Numbered from the stretch's first letter, positions 34,867 to 44,197 are shown. The stretch is 64,000 nt of DNA from Paenibacillus macerans (GCF_023715465.1 NZ_JAMBOE010000003.1:1-64000); one strand, 5' to 3'. A program made the numbers and translations. Notes: generated by a model not told the origin, from the letters alone.

Positions 34867-36294
34867 TCACTTTATCTCGACAAGCAAATTTTTGCGCGCT
34901 ACGCCGCTGTCTATGGCAGCTTTGGCCACCGCCAGCCGGATTCGTTCCACCACACGGGAATCAAACGCATCCGGGATGATATAGTTTTCGCTTAACTCCG
35001 AAGGATCAATCACGGAGGAGATCGCTTCCGCCGCCGCCAGCTTCATCTCGTCGTTGATGTCCGTTGCCTCGCAATCAAGCGCTCCGCGGAAAATCCCCGG
35101 GAAACAGAGCACGTTGTTGATCTGGTTCGGAAAGTCGGAGCGGCCGGTCGCCATCACCTTGACATAGGGTGCGGCAAGCAAAGGATCGATTTCCGGCGTC
35201 GGGTTGGCCATAGCGAACACGATCGGATCTTTGGCCATGTTCCGCAGATCGTCGACCTTCAGCACGTTTGGAGCCGAGACCCCGATAAATACATCCGCTC
35301 CCTTGATCGCTTCCGACAATGGTCCCTGTTCATTATGCGGATTCGTATATTTAGCAAATTCACTCCAGTGCTGGTTCGCGTACGCCACGTTGCGATGGAT
35401 GGCGCCTTCGCGGTCGACGCCGATCAAATTGACCGCGCCCGCCTGCAGCAGCATTTTGGAGATGGAGATGCCCGCGGCGCCAACGCCGTTGACGACGATT
35501 TTGACCTCGCGGATATTTTTCCCGCATACCTTCAGCGCGTTCAACAATCCCGCAAGCACCACAATGGCCGTTCCGTGCTGATCGTCATGGAATACGGGGA
35601 TGTCCAGCTCGGATCTCAGCCGCTCCTCGATGACAAAGCAGCGGGGCGAAGCGATATCCTCCAGATTGATGCCGCCGAAGGTCGGAGCCAAAGCTTTTAC
35701 GATCGCAATAATCTCCTCCGTATCCTTCGTATCCAGGCAGATCGGAACGGCGTCCACCCCGGCAAACTGCTTGAACAACGCGGCCTTGCCCTCCATGACC
35801 GGCATGGCCGCCTTCGGTCCGATATCTCCCAAACCGAGCACAGCCGTTCCGTCCGAAATGACGGCGACGGTATTCTTTTTTGTCGTAAGCTGGTAGGCCT
35901 TTTCCTGGTCCTCGGCGATGGCCTGACAAACCTTGGCGACCCCCGGCGTGTATACCTTGGAGAGGTCCTCCTTGCTGAGAATCGGGTGCTTAAGCGTCGT
36001 TTCCAGCTTTCCGCCCTCATGCAATTGCATAATTTCCATTAGCCGCTCCACGATATCGCCGCCGCCAAGCTTTTGGGCCGCAGTTTCGATAAACTCTTTG
36101 TCCTCCTGATATTGCACCGAGATCTTCACCTCGGCCTCCGCCATCCCCTGATCGTTCGGATCCTGAAGCTCGACTTGAAGCACGGTTCCTTGATACGTCT
36201 CCACAATGTTCACCAGGTTTGCCATATAGTCGCTGCCGCTTTTGTACTGCACACGCAGCGAAAACAAATAAGAATGATCCAGCGTTTGATTCAT
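34867..36294 (-). CDS. NAD(P)-dependent malic enzyme with N-terminal ACT domain
   Basis: The protein is 475 residues. Residues 1-85 are an ACT-like regulatory domain. The catalytic part carries VYTPGVAKVC (catalytic tyrosine), the lysine region GKAALFKQFAGVD, the metal site FHDDQHGTA and the nucleotide site VNGVGAAGISI. It decarboxylates malate to pyruvate in the cytoplasm. GGGAGG precedes the start. It sits next to a malate transporter and the MalKR-like sensor pair, so growth on malate is the likely role. Confidence 0.92.
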   Translation of the reverse strand: MNQTLDHSYLFSLRVQYKSGSDYMANLVNIVETYQGTVLQVELQDPNDQGMAEAEVKISVQYQEDKEFIETAAQKLGGGDIVERLMEIMQLHEGGKLETTLKHPILSKEDLSKVYTPGVAKVCQAIAEDQEKAYQLTTKKNTVAVISDGTAVLGLGDIGPKAAMPVMEGKAALFKQFAGVDAVPICLDTKDTEEIIAIVKALAPTFGGINLEDIASPRCFVIEERLRSELDIPVFHDDQHGTAIVVLAGLLNALKVCGKNIREVKIVVNGVGAAGISISKMLLQAGAVNLIGVDREGAIHRNVAYANQHWSEFAKYTNPHNEQGPLSEAIKGADVFIGVSAPNVLKVDDLRNMAKDPIVFAMANPTPEIDPLLAAPYVKVMATGRSDFPNQINNVLCFPGIFRGALDCEATDINDEMKLAAAEAISSVIDPSELSENYIIPDAFDSRVVERIRLAVAKAAIDSGVARKNLLVEIK

Positions 36295-36363
36295 CGCGAG
36301 TCGCCTCCCATATCGAATGTTGTATTTTTTATGACAATGTTCCTATCCAATAAATCCTTAAGT

Positions 36364-37719
36364 TCAGCCTCCCCAGACGGAGATCAGCAGCGTGGCCGCG
36401 ACAACGGTCAGCGCCCCGCCGATTCGTGTGGAGATTTGCGCAAAAGGCATCAGCTCCATCCGGCCCGATGCGGAAAGAATGGCCACATCGCCCGTTCCTC
36501 CAAGCCCTCCGCGGCAGCCTGTCACAATGGCGGCTTCTATAGGGTACATCCGGATCCATTTTCCGACTATATAGCCTGTCACAATCATTGCGGCAATTAC
36601 CGACGCGCAGACTAGTACGTAGGGAATGGAAATAAGTGCGGCAACATCCTCCAGCGGGATGTACAAAATGCCAAGACCGACCATCAGCGGCCAGGTCAGG
36701 GTGCCGGACACGAATTTGTAAAGGTGGTACGCGCCTTGTTCAATTTTGTACGGAAGCAGCTTGAAAATTTTCAGCAGCGCCGCACCGAAGATCATCAGGA
36801 TCGGGCCGGGAATGCCAACATAGGGTGACAGCAAGCTACCTGCGATAAACAGGCTGCAGGCAAACAGCAGGCCGCCGCCCATCAGCGGGAAATCAATTTT
36901 TTCCGCATCATAATGGCTGCCGCCAAGCTGCTTGCCGCCCTTCTCCCGGACAAGAACGCCGTTGCCGGTAATCGACGGGTTTTTGTCGGCCATTTTCTTC
37001 AAAATGCCCGCCCCGATAATCGCGAAGACATTGCCGATGACTGCGGCCGGAATCATCTGCGCCACATATTGGCCCGATTCTCCGCCAAGAATTTGCGAGA
37101 AGGCGATCGATAAAGGCAAGATGCCTTCGCCTACGCCGCCGCCAATGATCGGAACGACAATGTAGAACAGCGTGTGGTGGGCGGTATAGCCAAACAGCAT
37201 GCCCACGCCCAATCCGACCGCAACGGCCGCCGCCGTACCCGCGATCATCGGAATGAAAATCCGGATAAACCCGCTGATCAGCGTCTGGCGGTTCATCCCG
37301 GTAATGCTTCCCGCCACCAGGCAGGCGATGTACAGGTAAAGAAAGTTGGACGTTTTCATCAGCGTGTTCACGGCGTCAACGACCGGAGGATTCAGCACAT
37401 TCCAAAACACGAGGAACGACGGAATCATCAGGGACAAAATCGCCGGGCCGCCGATGTTCTTCAGCAGCGGCAGCTTGAAACCGAGATGGCTCAGCAGCAC
37501 GCCCATAATCATGATGACGGCCAAGCCGCCGATCATGTCGTTTGGCAGCTCGCCAACGGCGGCGGCAGCGAAAATGACCAAAGCCAGCACGATGTAAATC
37601 GGCAAAGGAATCACACCGATCTTTACGCTAAGCACTTTGGACAGCAAACCGTCCGCCTTGTCGGCGGGCTGTGACTTCGGTTCACGCGAAATGGCCTGCG
37701 TCTGTACAGTTTTTTCCAT
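36364..37719 (-). CDS. maeN: 2-hydroxycarboxylate (malate) transporter, MaeN-like
   Basis: The protein is 451 residues with about eleven membrane segments. The 2-HCT family motifs are GGVGEGILPLSIAF and, near the C-terminus, TGCRGGLGGTGDVAIL, which form the two GG-reentrant loops. In Bacillus subtilis MaeN imports malate with Na+ and is switched on by MalK/MalR. AAAGGAGG is 12 bases before the ATG. It lies immediately downstream of the regulator genes and upstream of malic enzyme. Citrate is an alternative substrate. Confidence 0.85.
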   Translation of the reverse strand: MEKTVQTQAISREPKSQPADKADGLLSKVLSVKIGVIPLPIYIVLALVIFAAAAVGELPNDMIGGLAVIMIMGVLLSHLGFKLPLLKNIGGPAILSLMIPSFLVFWNVLNPPVVDAVNTLMKTSNFLYLYIACLVAGSITGMNRQTLISGFIRIFIPMIAGTAAAVAVGLGVGMLFGYTAHHTLFYIVVPIIGGGVGEGILPLSIAFSQILGGESGQYVAQMIPAAVIGNVFAIIGAGILKKMADKNPSITGNGVLVREKGGKQLGGSHYDAEKIDFPLMGGGLLFACSLFIAGSLLSPYVGIPGPILMIFGAALLKIFKLLPYKIEQGAYHLYKFVSGTLTWPLMVGLGILYIPLEDVAALISIPYVLVCASVIAAMIVTGYIVGKWIRMYPIEAAIVTGCRGGLGGTGDVAILSASGRMELMPFAQISTRIGGALTVVAATLLISVWGG

Positions 37720-37768
37720 AGGGGAAATAGGCCTCCTTTGTTTAAATTCAGCCTCATCATAGCTTTTT

Positions 37769-37782
37769 TGTAAGCGCTTTTG
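37769..37782 (+). promoter_or_regulatory. cre-like site upstream of maeN
   Basis: TGTAAGCGCTTTTG matches the cre consensus at about 12 of 14 positions. It lies about 50 bp upstream of the maeN start. Carbon catabolite control of malate uptake is plausible. Confidence 0.45.
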
Positions 37783-37821
37783 TTTTTATGTAGATATTGA
37801 TCGAATTTTTAAAGTTTTTAA

Positions 37822-37835
37822 AGTAAGCGCTGTCA
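37822..37835 (+). promoter_or_regulatory. cre-like site between malR and maeN
   Basis: AGTAAGCGCTGTCA differs from the cre consensus TGWNANCGNTNWCA only at the first base. It lies 103 bp upstream of maeN, beside the malR terminator. Confidence 0.55.
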
Positions 37836-37837
37836 CA

Positions 37838-37871
37838 AAATAGACAACCCCCCTTGCTCGCGCAAGGAGGG
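37838..37871 (-). terminator. Terminator of the malK-malR unit
   Basis: A 10-bp stem (37848-37857 with 37862-37871; loop of four) is followed on the minus strand by TTGTCTATTTT. It begins seven bases after the malR stop. Confidence 0.8.
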
Positions 37872-37877
37872 CGTACT

Positions 37878-38588
37878 TTATTGCAAATATTTCGCGATTT
37901 GGATCTTTCCGTGTGGCGTTATTTTGTACTTTTGCACCGGCCTGCCTACGGTCCCATAGATCAGCTCCATTTCGAGGATGCCCCTGGCCTCCAGCTCGGT
38001 CAAATATTTGCCGGCGGAAACCCGGGAAATCCCCGTCGCCGCGGAGATGTCCACGCTTGTAAAGCCTTCGGCGGAAGCCGCCTCGATTGCGTTCCATACG
38101 GCTTGGAGCGTCTGACGGGTGAAGCCTTTGGGCAGCGGTTGGCTCCCGCCCTCGTTCGCGGCGGCATGCGTGATCGCGTCAAGCTCCGACTGGACCATGC
38201 TATCGGCTTGCTTGAAGAGCGCGGCCCGCTTTCGATATGCGTCCATGGCCATGCGAAAGCGGTTGAACTCAAACGGCTTGATCAAATAATCAACCGCCCC
38301 ATTGTTCAACGCCTGCCGGATACTGCTCTTGTCTCTGGCGGCCGAAATGACGATCACATCCGTAGGCAGCGCTTTGCGGCGGATTTCGCTCAGCAGCTCC
38401 AGCCCGCTGCTTCCCTTCATGTAAATGTCGAGCAGCAGCAGGTCGTAATGCGCGGAATCCAGCAGACCAAGCGCCTGCTCGGCGGATTCGGCCCAACCCT
38501 CGGCCCGGAAATCCTGAATCTGCTCCAAATAAAATTTGTTCATTTCGGCAACCATCGGGTCGTCTTCAACAATGAGTACATTAATCAT
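37878..38588 (-). CDS. malR: Response regulator, MalR/DcuR/CitB type
   Basis: The protein is 236 residues. The receiver domain has the acidic pair E8-D9-D10 in VEDDP, the phosphorylation site D54 in LLLLDIY and lysine in LIKPF. The C-terminus contains a winged helix-like HTH (TSVDISAATGISRVSAGKYL). This layout belongs to the CitB/DcuR/MalR group. It overlaps the stop of the kinase gene by eight bases. With the kinase it probably senses malate and activates maeN. Confidence 0.88.
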   Translation of the reverse strand: MINVLIVEDDPMVAEMNKFYLEQIQDFRAEGWAESAEQALGLLDSAHYDLLLLDIYMKGSSGLELLSEIRRKALPTDVIVISAARDKSSIRQALNNGAVDYLIKPFEFNRFRMAMDAYRKRAALFKQADSMVQSELDAITHAAANEGGSQPLPKGFTRQTLQAVWNAIEAASAEGFTSVDISAATGISRVSAGKYLTELEARGILEMELIYGTVGRPVQKYKITPHGKIQIAKYLQ

Positions 38589-40176
38589 GAGTCCCCCATG
38601 CTTTTGCTTCGTACGGTATGCGTACGATAAATTTCGTTCCCGCGCCTTGTGCGCTTTGGCACCAAAGATGCCCGCCCAGCTTGTTGACGCCGCGCATCAC
38701 CAGGTACAAGCCGATGCCTCTGCCCTTGCCTTTGGTCGAAAAGCCCTGCTCGTAGATCCATTTGATCATCTCTCCCGGGATGCCCGCGCCGTTGTCGCTA
38801 ACGGTCACGGTCAACTGCGAGTTTTCATGGGAAAAGCCGACGGAAATATCTTTGCTGTCTTCGCCCGGTTCGGCCTCCAGCGCATTTTCCAGCAGGTTGC
38901 CCACAATGGTGACCAGTTCATGGGCCGTTTCCGCATCCGCGCATTCCGGCAGCACGTCCTCTTCAAGAATATGCATCTTCACGCCAGCTTCGCGCGCCCG
39001 GCTCAGCTTGCCCAGCAGAAAGCCGGCCATCACGGGTTCCTTCACCTGCTTTACGAGCATACCGGCCTCCGACTGGAAATGCCGGATGGTTCCGCTCAGG
39101 TATTCCTCCAAACGATCATAGCGCCGCATATGGTTTAATCCGGCCATGACATGCAGCTTGTTCATAAATTCATGGGTCTGGGCCCGCAGGGCTTCGACAT
39201 ACAGCGAAACGCCTGACAACCGCTCCATCAGGACGTCGATTTCGGTCTTGTCCCGAAACGTGGCGATGGCGCCCTGAGTTCGCCCATTCACTTTGACGGG
39301 CACGACATTGGCCAGCAGCGTCATCCCGTCCTGCTCCATCTCCATGTCGTTCAGCGGCTCCCCGGTCTCCAGCACCTTGTCCATGCGCAGCAGCGGGCAA
39401 AGCTCCTGCGCGTTGCCTCCGGCTTCGGTTATACCGATAAGTCTCCTCGCTTCGGCGTTGATCAACGTGATATATCCCCGCGCATCCACAGCGATGATGG
39501 CTTCTTTGGCGGATTGCAGCATCGCGCTGCGTTCCTCCAGCAGCTTGGCGATTTCGTCCGGTTCCATACCGAACATCATCCGCTTAAGCCTGCGGGCCAG
39601 CAGCACCGCCCCGGACACGCCGAGCACGCCGCCGGCGGCCATCCCCAAATAGATGATCCAGCGATTCTGCCGTACGGCCGAATTAACATCGTTCAGCGCC
39701 AGCCCAACCGCAACCGCGCCAACCGGCTTGCCGCCAACGATCACCGGAGAAAACGCTCTCACGGATTTCCCCAAGGTTCCCTTGGCGATGGATACAGATT
39801 CCCTCCCATTTAGCGCCTCGGCTTCATCGCCGCCGATAAAATGCTGCCCGATCTTATCCCGATCGGGATGGGACAGCCGGATGCCTTGCTTGTCCATAAC
39901 GACGATGAACTGCACCCCGTTCAGCGTACGGATTTCTTCGGTAAACTCCTGCACAAGCTTGGCGTCGGCCTGGCCGTTTAGCGCGCTCTGAACGGTTGGA
40001 TCCTTGGACACCGTGCGGGCGATTGTAATCGCTTTATGCTCCAAATCTTCCCGGGTCAACCCGGAAATTTTCATATTAAACAGCAAATAGACGGCCAGCA
40101 GGACCAAAGCCAGCACGGAGCAGACCATCAGGGTAATCGTCGTTTGCAAACGCAACGTTCGGCCGAAGAATTTCAT
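38581..40176 (-). CDS. malK: Sensor histidine kinase, MalK/DcuS/CitA type
   Basis: The protein is 531 residues. A membrane segment near 15-37 precedes an extracellular PASTA-unlike CitAP/PAS sensor domain (LNGVQFIVVMDKQGIRLSHPDRDKIG) and a second membrane segment near 170-190. A cytoplasmic PAS domain follows, then a SpoOB-type phosphoacceptor (ALRAQTHEFMNKLHVMAGL, H about 334) and an HATPase domain with NLLENALEAE, DNGAGIP and GRGIGLYL. The closest functional group senses C4-dicarboxylates such as malate, fumarate or citrate. Confidence 0.9.
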   Translation of the reverse strand: MKFFGRTLRLQTTITLMVCSVLALVLLAVYLLFNMKISGLTREDLEHKAITIARTVSKDPTVQSALNGQADAKLVQEFTEEIRTLNGVQFIVVMDKQGIRLSHPDRDKIGQHFIGGDEAEALNGRESVSIAKGTLGKSVRAFSPVIVGGKPVGAVAVGLALNDVNSAVRQNRWIIYLGMAAGGVLGVSGAVLLARRLKRMMFGMEPDEIAKLLEERSAMLQSAKEAIIAVDARGYITLINAEARRLIGITEAGGNAQELCPLLRMDKVLETGEPLNDMEMEQDGMTLLANVVPVKVNGRTQGAIATFRDKTEIDVLMERLSGVSLYVEALRAQTHEFMNKLHVMAGLNHMRRYDRLEEYLSGTIRHFQSEAGMLVKQVKEPVMAGFLLGKLSRAREAGVKMHILEEDVLPECADAETAHELVTIVGNLLENALEAEPGEDSKDISVGFSHENSQLTVTVSDNGAGIPGEMIKWIYEQGFSTKGKGRGIGLYLVMRGVNKLGGHLWCQSAQGAGTKFIVRIPYEAKAWGTHD

Positions 40177-40240
40177 ATTTCGCCATCCTTCGAAGTTTTC
40201 TTTGATTATACCCCGTTATTTCGCCAAAAGTCAGTGAAGG

Positions 40241-41818
40241 TTATGTGAATCCGATCGTCCGGTTACGCCCTTCGCGTTTGGCACGGTACAAAGCCTCATC
40301 AGCCGCTTGAAGCACCTCAACGCGGCTTACGCCATGCTCCGGAGATGATGAGATGCCGATGGAGACGGTAATCTTCCGGGAAAAAGGGGTTGGCGCGGTG
40401 CTTATCGTTAGGCGAATTCGTTCGGCGATAGCGTATAACTGCTCCATATCATGCTCACGAAGGAGGATGACAAATTCCTCCCCGCCATAACGGGAACATA
40501 CCGCCTCTGCAGGACTGGACTCCGTGATCACGCTCGCGACCGTTTTTAAAACTTCATCGCCGGTTTGATGACCATACGTATCGTTTACCGCCTTAAAGTG
40601 GTCGATATCCAGCAGCAATATAGCATACCGATCCCCCCTTTTATCCCATAAATCCAGGTTGCGTTCCATTTCTCTGCGGTTGAACAGTCCGGTTAACGGA
40701 TCGGTGATCGCTTCCTGCTGCAACGAAGAAGTTTGCTTCGCCAGCGTTTCGGCCGCCGCTTTCATCATCCGGTTCAATTGATCAGCTTCCCGGTTCCAAT
40801 GCGGTTTGAATTCCTGCAAAGAAACATCTTGTCCGGCGGCAATAACTTTCGTGATTTTGTATAACCGGGTAAATGGCGCGGCGATTTTGGCGGCAATATA
40901 TCCGGCAAGGATCAACATGACCGCAATCGGAACGAGCATGCCCCGGATCAAGTGCAGCAGGTTGTCGTTGACATCGGCCATAATCGATAGTTTGGAGGTC
41001 TGCATGACAATGACCCAGCCGTTGATGGCGACTCTCGCGTAACCCGCCAAATAATCATCGCCCTGCGTATTTTTCAAATGCAGTTCACCGCTATTGCCCG
41101 CCTGAAACTGCCGTACCACCTCTTCAGGCACATTCTCCCTCAAGCGGTTCTTATCCGGGTGGTAAAGCAGCTTGCCCGCGGAATCAACGATATAGGAGTA
41201 GGAGTCCGTTTCATTGCCCGCATTGGAGCCAAAAATATTATGCAGGACATTATCCTTCTCCAGGTAGATCGTCCCCCCGATCATCCCGCGATAACTGCCA
41301 AGCTCATCGAAAACCGGCTCACTTACAAAAACGATCAAGCGGCCTGTAGGGCTCACATACGGATCGGAGATGTAGGATTTCCTCCCATTTAAAGCTTCCA
41401 GAGCCCATTTCGTCGTTACCCGAGCATTGTTCATATTGCTGCCATAAGGAGAAACAACCTGAAATTGTCCAGTTTCATCCGTCCAAAATATCGAATTGAA
41501 ATACGGACTGCTTTGCAGTACAAGATCAAAAATGTGCTGCAATTCCTCCTTATCGGATACATCCATGGTGCGGATTTGCGCAATGTTGGTTACGGAATGG
41601 AGGGTTTTCCGCATCGATGAAAAAAGCGCCTCGGTCGTGACGGCCATTTTTTGCGCCGATGATAGATTGTGCGACATCGTATTTTGGAAGAGGGAATGTT
41701 TTTCATTATTATATTGGATGTAGGTCATGATAGACATGGTTATCAAAATAGAGAAACAAACCATGACAGACAATACTAGGGAAAGACTGATTTTGATGGA
41801 TTGTTTAGAAATGTGCAT
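40241..41818 (-). CDS. Membrane-bound diguanylate cyclase with Cache sensor domain
   Basis: The protein is 525 residues. Two membrane segments (about 10-32 and 280-305) flank an extracellular dCache-type sensor (SIFWTDETGQFQVVSPYG, GGTIYLEKDN). After a HAMP-like linker, residues about 355-520 form a GGDEF domain with an RYGGEEFVILL active site. The I-site-like DTYGHQTGDEVL region is normal. It makes cyclic di-GMP from GTP in response to an external ligand. GGAAG precedes the ATG. No paired EAL domain is present. Confidence 0.9.
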   Translation of the reverse strand: MHISKQSIKISLSLVLSVMVCFSILITMSIMTYIQYNNEKHSLFQNTMSHNLSSAQKMAVTTEALFSSMRKTLHSVTNIAQIRTMDVSDKEELQHIFDLVLQSSPYFNSIFWTDETGQFQVVSPYGSNMNNARVTTKWALEALNGRKSYISDPYVSPTGRLIVFVSEPVFDELGSYRGMIGGTIYLEKDNVLHNIFGSNAGNETDSYSYIVDSAGKLLYHPDKNRLRENVPEEVVRQFQAGNSGELHLKNTQGDDYLAGYARVAINGWVIVMQTSKLSIMADVNDNLLHLIRGMLVPIAVMLILAGYIAAKIAAPFTRLYKITKVIAAGQDVSLQEFKPHWNREADQLNRMMKAAAETLAKQTSSLQQEAITDPLTGLFNRREMERNLDLWDKRGDRYAILLLDIDHFKAVNDTYGHQTGDEVLKTVASVITESSPAEAVCSRYGGEEFVILLREHDMEQLYAIAERIRLTISTAPTPFSRKITVSIGISSSPEHGVSRVEVLQAADEALYRAKREGRNRTIGFT

Positions 41819-41886
41819 GAAGCCGGCTTCCTACTCCTCGTGATAAATTAACCTGCTGCCAAACTCTTATCATCGTACTTCAGAAA

Positions 41887-42208
41887 CGCACCCGAGTCTA
41901 TACGGTACGGCGAAATACACGTAGGGAAGATCGTTTGGCCGCGATGGCCGAGGCGAAAAGGCTGCTAAAACCAGGCGGCATCCTCATTGCCAGCGTCATC
42001 TCCAGATTTTCCACCACCTTATGGGGACTGTCCGTATTCGGCCAAAATTTACAGCGTGGAAGGGCCCGCCTGGATCGTGCCCGCCTTTGAAAACAAATGG
42101 AACGATCCCGAAGCCAAAGCCAGATTGCTGGAAATCGTCCGCAAGGTCGAGCAGCAGGAATCAATGCACGGCATGAGCCCTCATTTGTTGGGAGTGGCTT
42201 TTTGTTGA
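41887..42208 (+). pseudogene. Remnant of a class I SAM-dependent methyltransferase
   Basis: Translation in one frame gives EDRLAAMAEAKRLLKPGGIL and IASVISRF, the central part of a methyltransferase. After a frame change the next frame gives VEGPAWIVPAFENKW and SPHLLGVAFC, the usual C-terminus of the same family. The N-terminal half and about 50-60 internal residues are missing. It has no start or ribosome binding site. The only ORF on the other strand here is a shadow. Confidence 0.7.
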
Positions 42209-42363
42209 ACTGTTTATTCATACTTAATTTTATCGTATTAATTAATGTTTTAGCTTCCTCCAGTGAATACTCCCCGCCTCATGCTGCAATGACCCTTCGA
42301 TTCGTGAGTTCTGCGTGCAGCGTGAGGATTGAAAACCTCTCGGGGTATCTTTTAGGCGAAACA

Positions 42364-42557
42364 TAACGGCAAAAAATGGCGTTATTTCAGCGATCCCCCC
42401 ATTCAAATAGGAATAGCGGAAAATAATGTCGCTACTTTCTCAAATCGCAACGAAATGCCCGCAAACTGGACCATTCCTAGGAAAATAAGGGCAGAAAATT
42501 CCGCTAATGGGGATGAATAGGCTCATATCCGGATAATAAGGGCATAAAGTTCCGCTA
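42364..42557. repeat. Four-unit inverted element, TARCGG family (copy E, long variant)
   Basis: Direct 24-bp units at 42364-42387 (TAACGG) and 42414-42437 (TAGCGG); inverted units at 42483-42506 and 42534-42557. Spacings are 50, 69 and 51 bp. The central gap is about 10 bp longer than in copies A-C and close to that of copy D. It lies between the methyltransferase relic and the gene at 42646. Confidence 0.85.
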
Positions 42558-42645
42558 TTTGGGGAGGCTGGGTTTAGACCGCCATTGGTCGTCCAGTAGC
42601 CGGCCGTAAAGCACCGTTTTTTTATCTTGATCCCTCATCTTGTAG

Positions 42646-43167
42646 TTAATTACATAAAGTGCTCAATTCTTGTGCTAATTCATCATTCAGCATATTGGTA
42701 TCTAACAACTCACGTATTAAGGCAGCATTCGCTTTATCCTTGTTTTCTTTAAGGTAATTTAGCAGCAGATTTGCTTTGGTTGTTCGATTCATCAAATAAT
42801 ACGCCACGTACCATATTTCAGGGCTAGAAATAGGAATGCCGTCCCACGTCCCCAAATGACTCACCGGCAGCTGTAGCACTCCATGATCCGTATGTAAGGC
42901 AAAATAACCTATGAATTCAATATTGAGCGAATCTATTTTGATCCGATACTGGCTGGCAAATGGATGATCTCCGCTTTTTTGTTCCACCCAGTCATAGTCT
43001 TGGATGGCCTCGATAAGGGTTTCTTTTGCGCAATCTACGGTGATATCCCAATCATTTATAACATCAACCAATTTCAAATAATACAATAGCGCGCTGCCGC
43101 CCAAAGAATATGTAATGTTGCGCTTTTCCAACCTTTCAATGACCGGAAAAAGTTCATGATTTCTCAT
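42646..43167 (-). CDS. Nucleotidyltransferase-fold protein (putative)
   Basis: The protein is 173 residues. An early GGSALLYYL motif followed by DWDITVD resembles the GS...DxD signature of minimal nucleotidyltransferases. The rest is helical with no partner gene of the MNT/HEPN type nearby. The ATG at 43167 shares bases with the preceding stop (TGATG), and GGGAGGG lies upstream. The activity is inferred from the motif only. Confidence 0.6.
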   Translation of the reverse strand: MRNHELFPVIERLEKRNITYSLGGSALLYYLKLVDVINDWDITVDCAKETLIEAIQDYDWVEQKSGDHPFASQYRIKIDSLNIEFIGYFALHTDHGVLQLPVSHLGTWDGIPISSPEIWYVAYYLMNRTTKANLLLNYLKENKDKANAALIRELLDTNMLNDELAQELSTLCN

Positions 43168-43664
43168 CAAATGCCCTCCCTATCCATCATCTTACCCACG
43201 CTCCAACGAGGTTCTAATTCAACAGCAACAGCCAATACAGGCCCCTCTATCCCGCCCATGTTAAAGACTCCTGCGGCGACTTCGCTTCCCTGCCGAATCA
43301 TTTGCACTAAATAGGATTGATATGCATTTTGGGAAATAACGACCCGGTCAAGACGATGAAAATCGACTGTGCTTATATTCCCTGCAAACTCGCCATTACG
43401 AACTCTGATGCTTTCATACGTCCCATGTTGCCCGGTTTTTTGGAAGATCTCATCGTGGAACCTATCCATGAATTCTCCATATAACTCCGCAGACTCCCAA
43501 AATCCGAAAATGTGAGCTTCCAGTAAATCACCTTTGCGTTCCCATCCGCCGATCTGACCGATGAACCCCGGCACTTGCGAAAGCAAGCTCCACCGTGACT
43601 GGGCCTGTGAAAAAGCTTCTTTATTTGCACTTGCTACCGTGCAGGTAACCCATTTTGTTAACAT
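43167..43664 (-). CDS. YdbC-like protein, DUF4937 type
   Basis: The protein is about 165 residues from the ATG at 43664 (TTGAGGTG four bases upstream). The pattern WVTCTV, FSQAQSRWSLLSQVPGFIGQ and the FMDRFHDEIF region recall the DUF4937/YdbC family, possibly a dimeric alpha-beta barrel. The second half is less conserved. The function is unknown. Its stop overlaps the start of the nucleotidyltransferase-like gene. Confidence 0.6.
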   Translation of the reverse strand: MLTKWVTCTVASANKEAFSQAQSRWSLLSQVPGFIGQIGGWERKGDLLEAHIFGFWESAELYGEFMDRFHDEIFQKTGQHGTYESIRVRNGEFAGNISTVDFHRLDRVVISQNAYQSYLVQMIRQGSEVAAGVFNMGGIEGPVLAVAVELEPRWSVGKMMDREGI

Positions 43665-43672
43665 AAAACACC

Positions 43673-44197
43673 TCAAGTTAAAGAGATCCAATAACGTTGT
43701 ATCTCAACTCCGCCGACGATCGCCTCGGAAGCCAAAATGCCGTTGTTTTTTTGAATCGCTTTGGCCGATCCGATATTATCCTTGTCGCAAGTCACCAAAG
43801 CGCGCGGTATTCCCATTGATTTGGCGTGTATTAATGCCTGTTTGAGAATCTCTGTGGCGTAGCCCTTTTTTCTGGCCGTGGGTCTTATTCCATACCCGAT
43901 GTGCCCGCCGATATTCAGCAGGGAATCGTTTAGTCTGTGTCTGATATTCGCCGCGCCAACCACTCTTTCATGATCCTCAACAAGCCAAAACGTTGAACTA
44001 TTTACCGTCTTTTCATCTTCAACCGGGCCGTCCCTTAAAATCAATAATCGCTCCAGAAATGAATCGAAATCTTCATAATCAAATCTTAGCACAAATGGAA
44101 CCAGCTTCTCTCCGGTTTTCTTCCATTCCTCGATCATTTCGATGTATTGGCTTTGATATGCTTTGGCCGGTTCAATTAACGTGAGATGGTTCATCAT
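43673..44197 (-). CDS. GNAT N-acetyltransferase
   Basis: The protein is about 174 residues from the ATG at 44197 (AAAGGAC five bases upstream); the longer frame to 44311 lacks support. The acetyl-CoA site is RPTARKKGYATEILKQAL and the C-terminal part IPRALVTCDKDNIGSAKAIQ is typical of this group. It is followed after eight bp by the YdbC-like gene, so the three genes 44197-42646 are probably one transcription unit. Confidence 0.85.
   Translation of the reverse strand: MMNHLTLIEPAKAYQSQYIEMIEEWKKTGEKLVPFVLRFDYEDFDSFLERLLILRDGPVEDEKTVNSSTFWLVEDHERVVGAANIRHRLNDSLLNIGGHIGYGIRPTARKKGYATEILKQALIHAKSMGIPRALVTCDKDNIGSAKAIQKNNGILASEAIVGGVEIQRYWISLT

Noticed and set aside
41898..42221. A 107-residue minus-strand ORF
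   Set aside because: Its composition is not protein-like and the plus strand holds a recognisable methyltransferase remnant in the same place.
31024..42557. Insertion sequences or MITEs with terminal repeats, as explanation for the four-unit elements
   Set aside because: No flanking target duplications were evident and the internal DNA is not shared between copies, unlike MITEs. Mobility is still not excluded.
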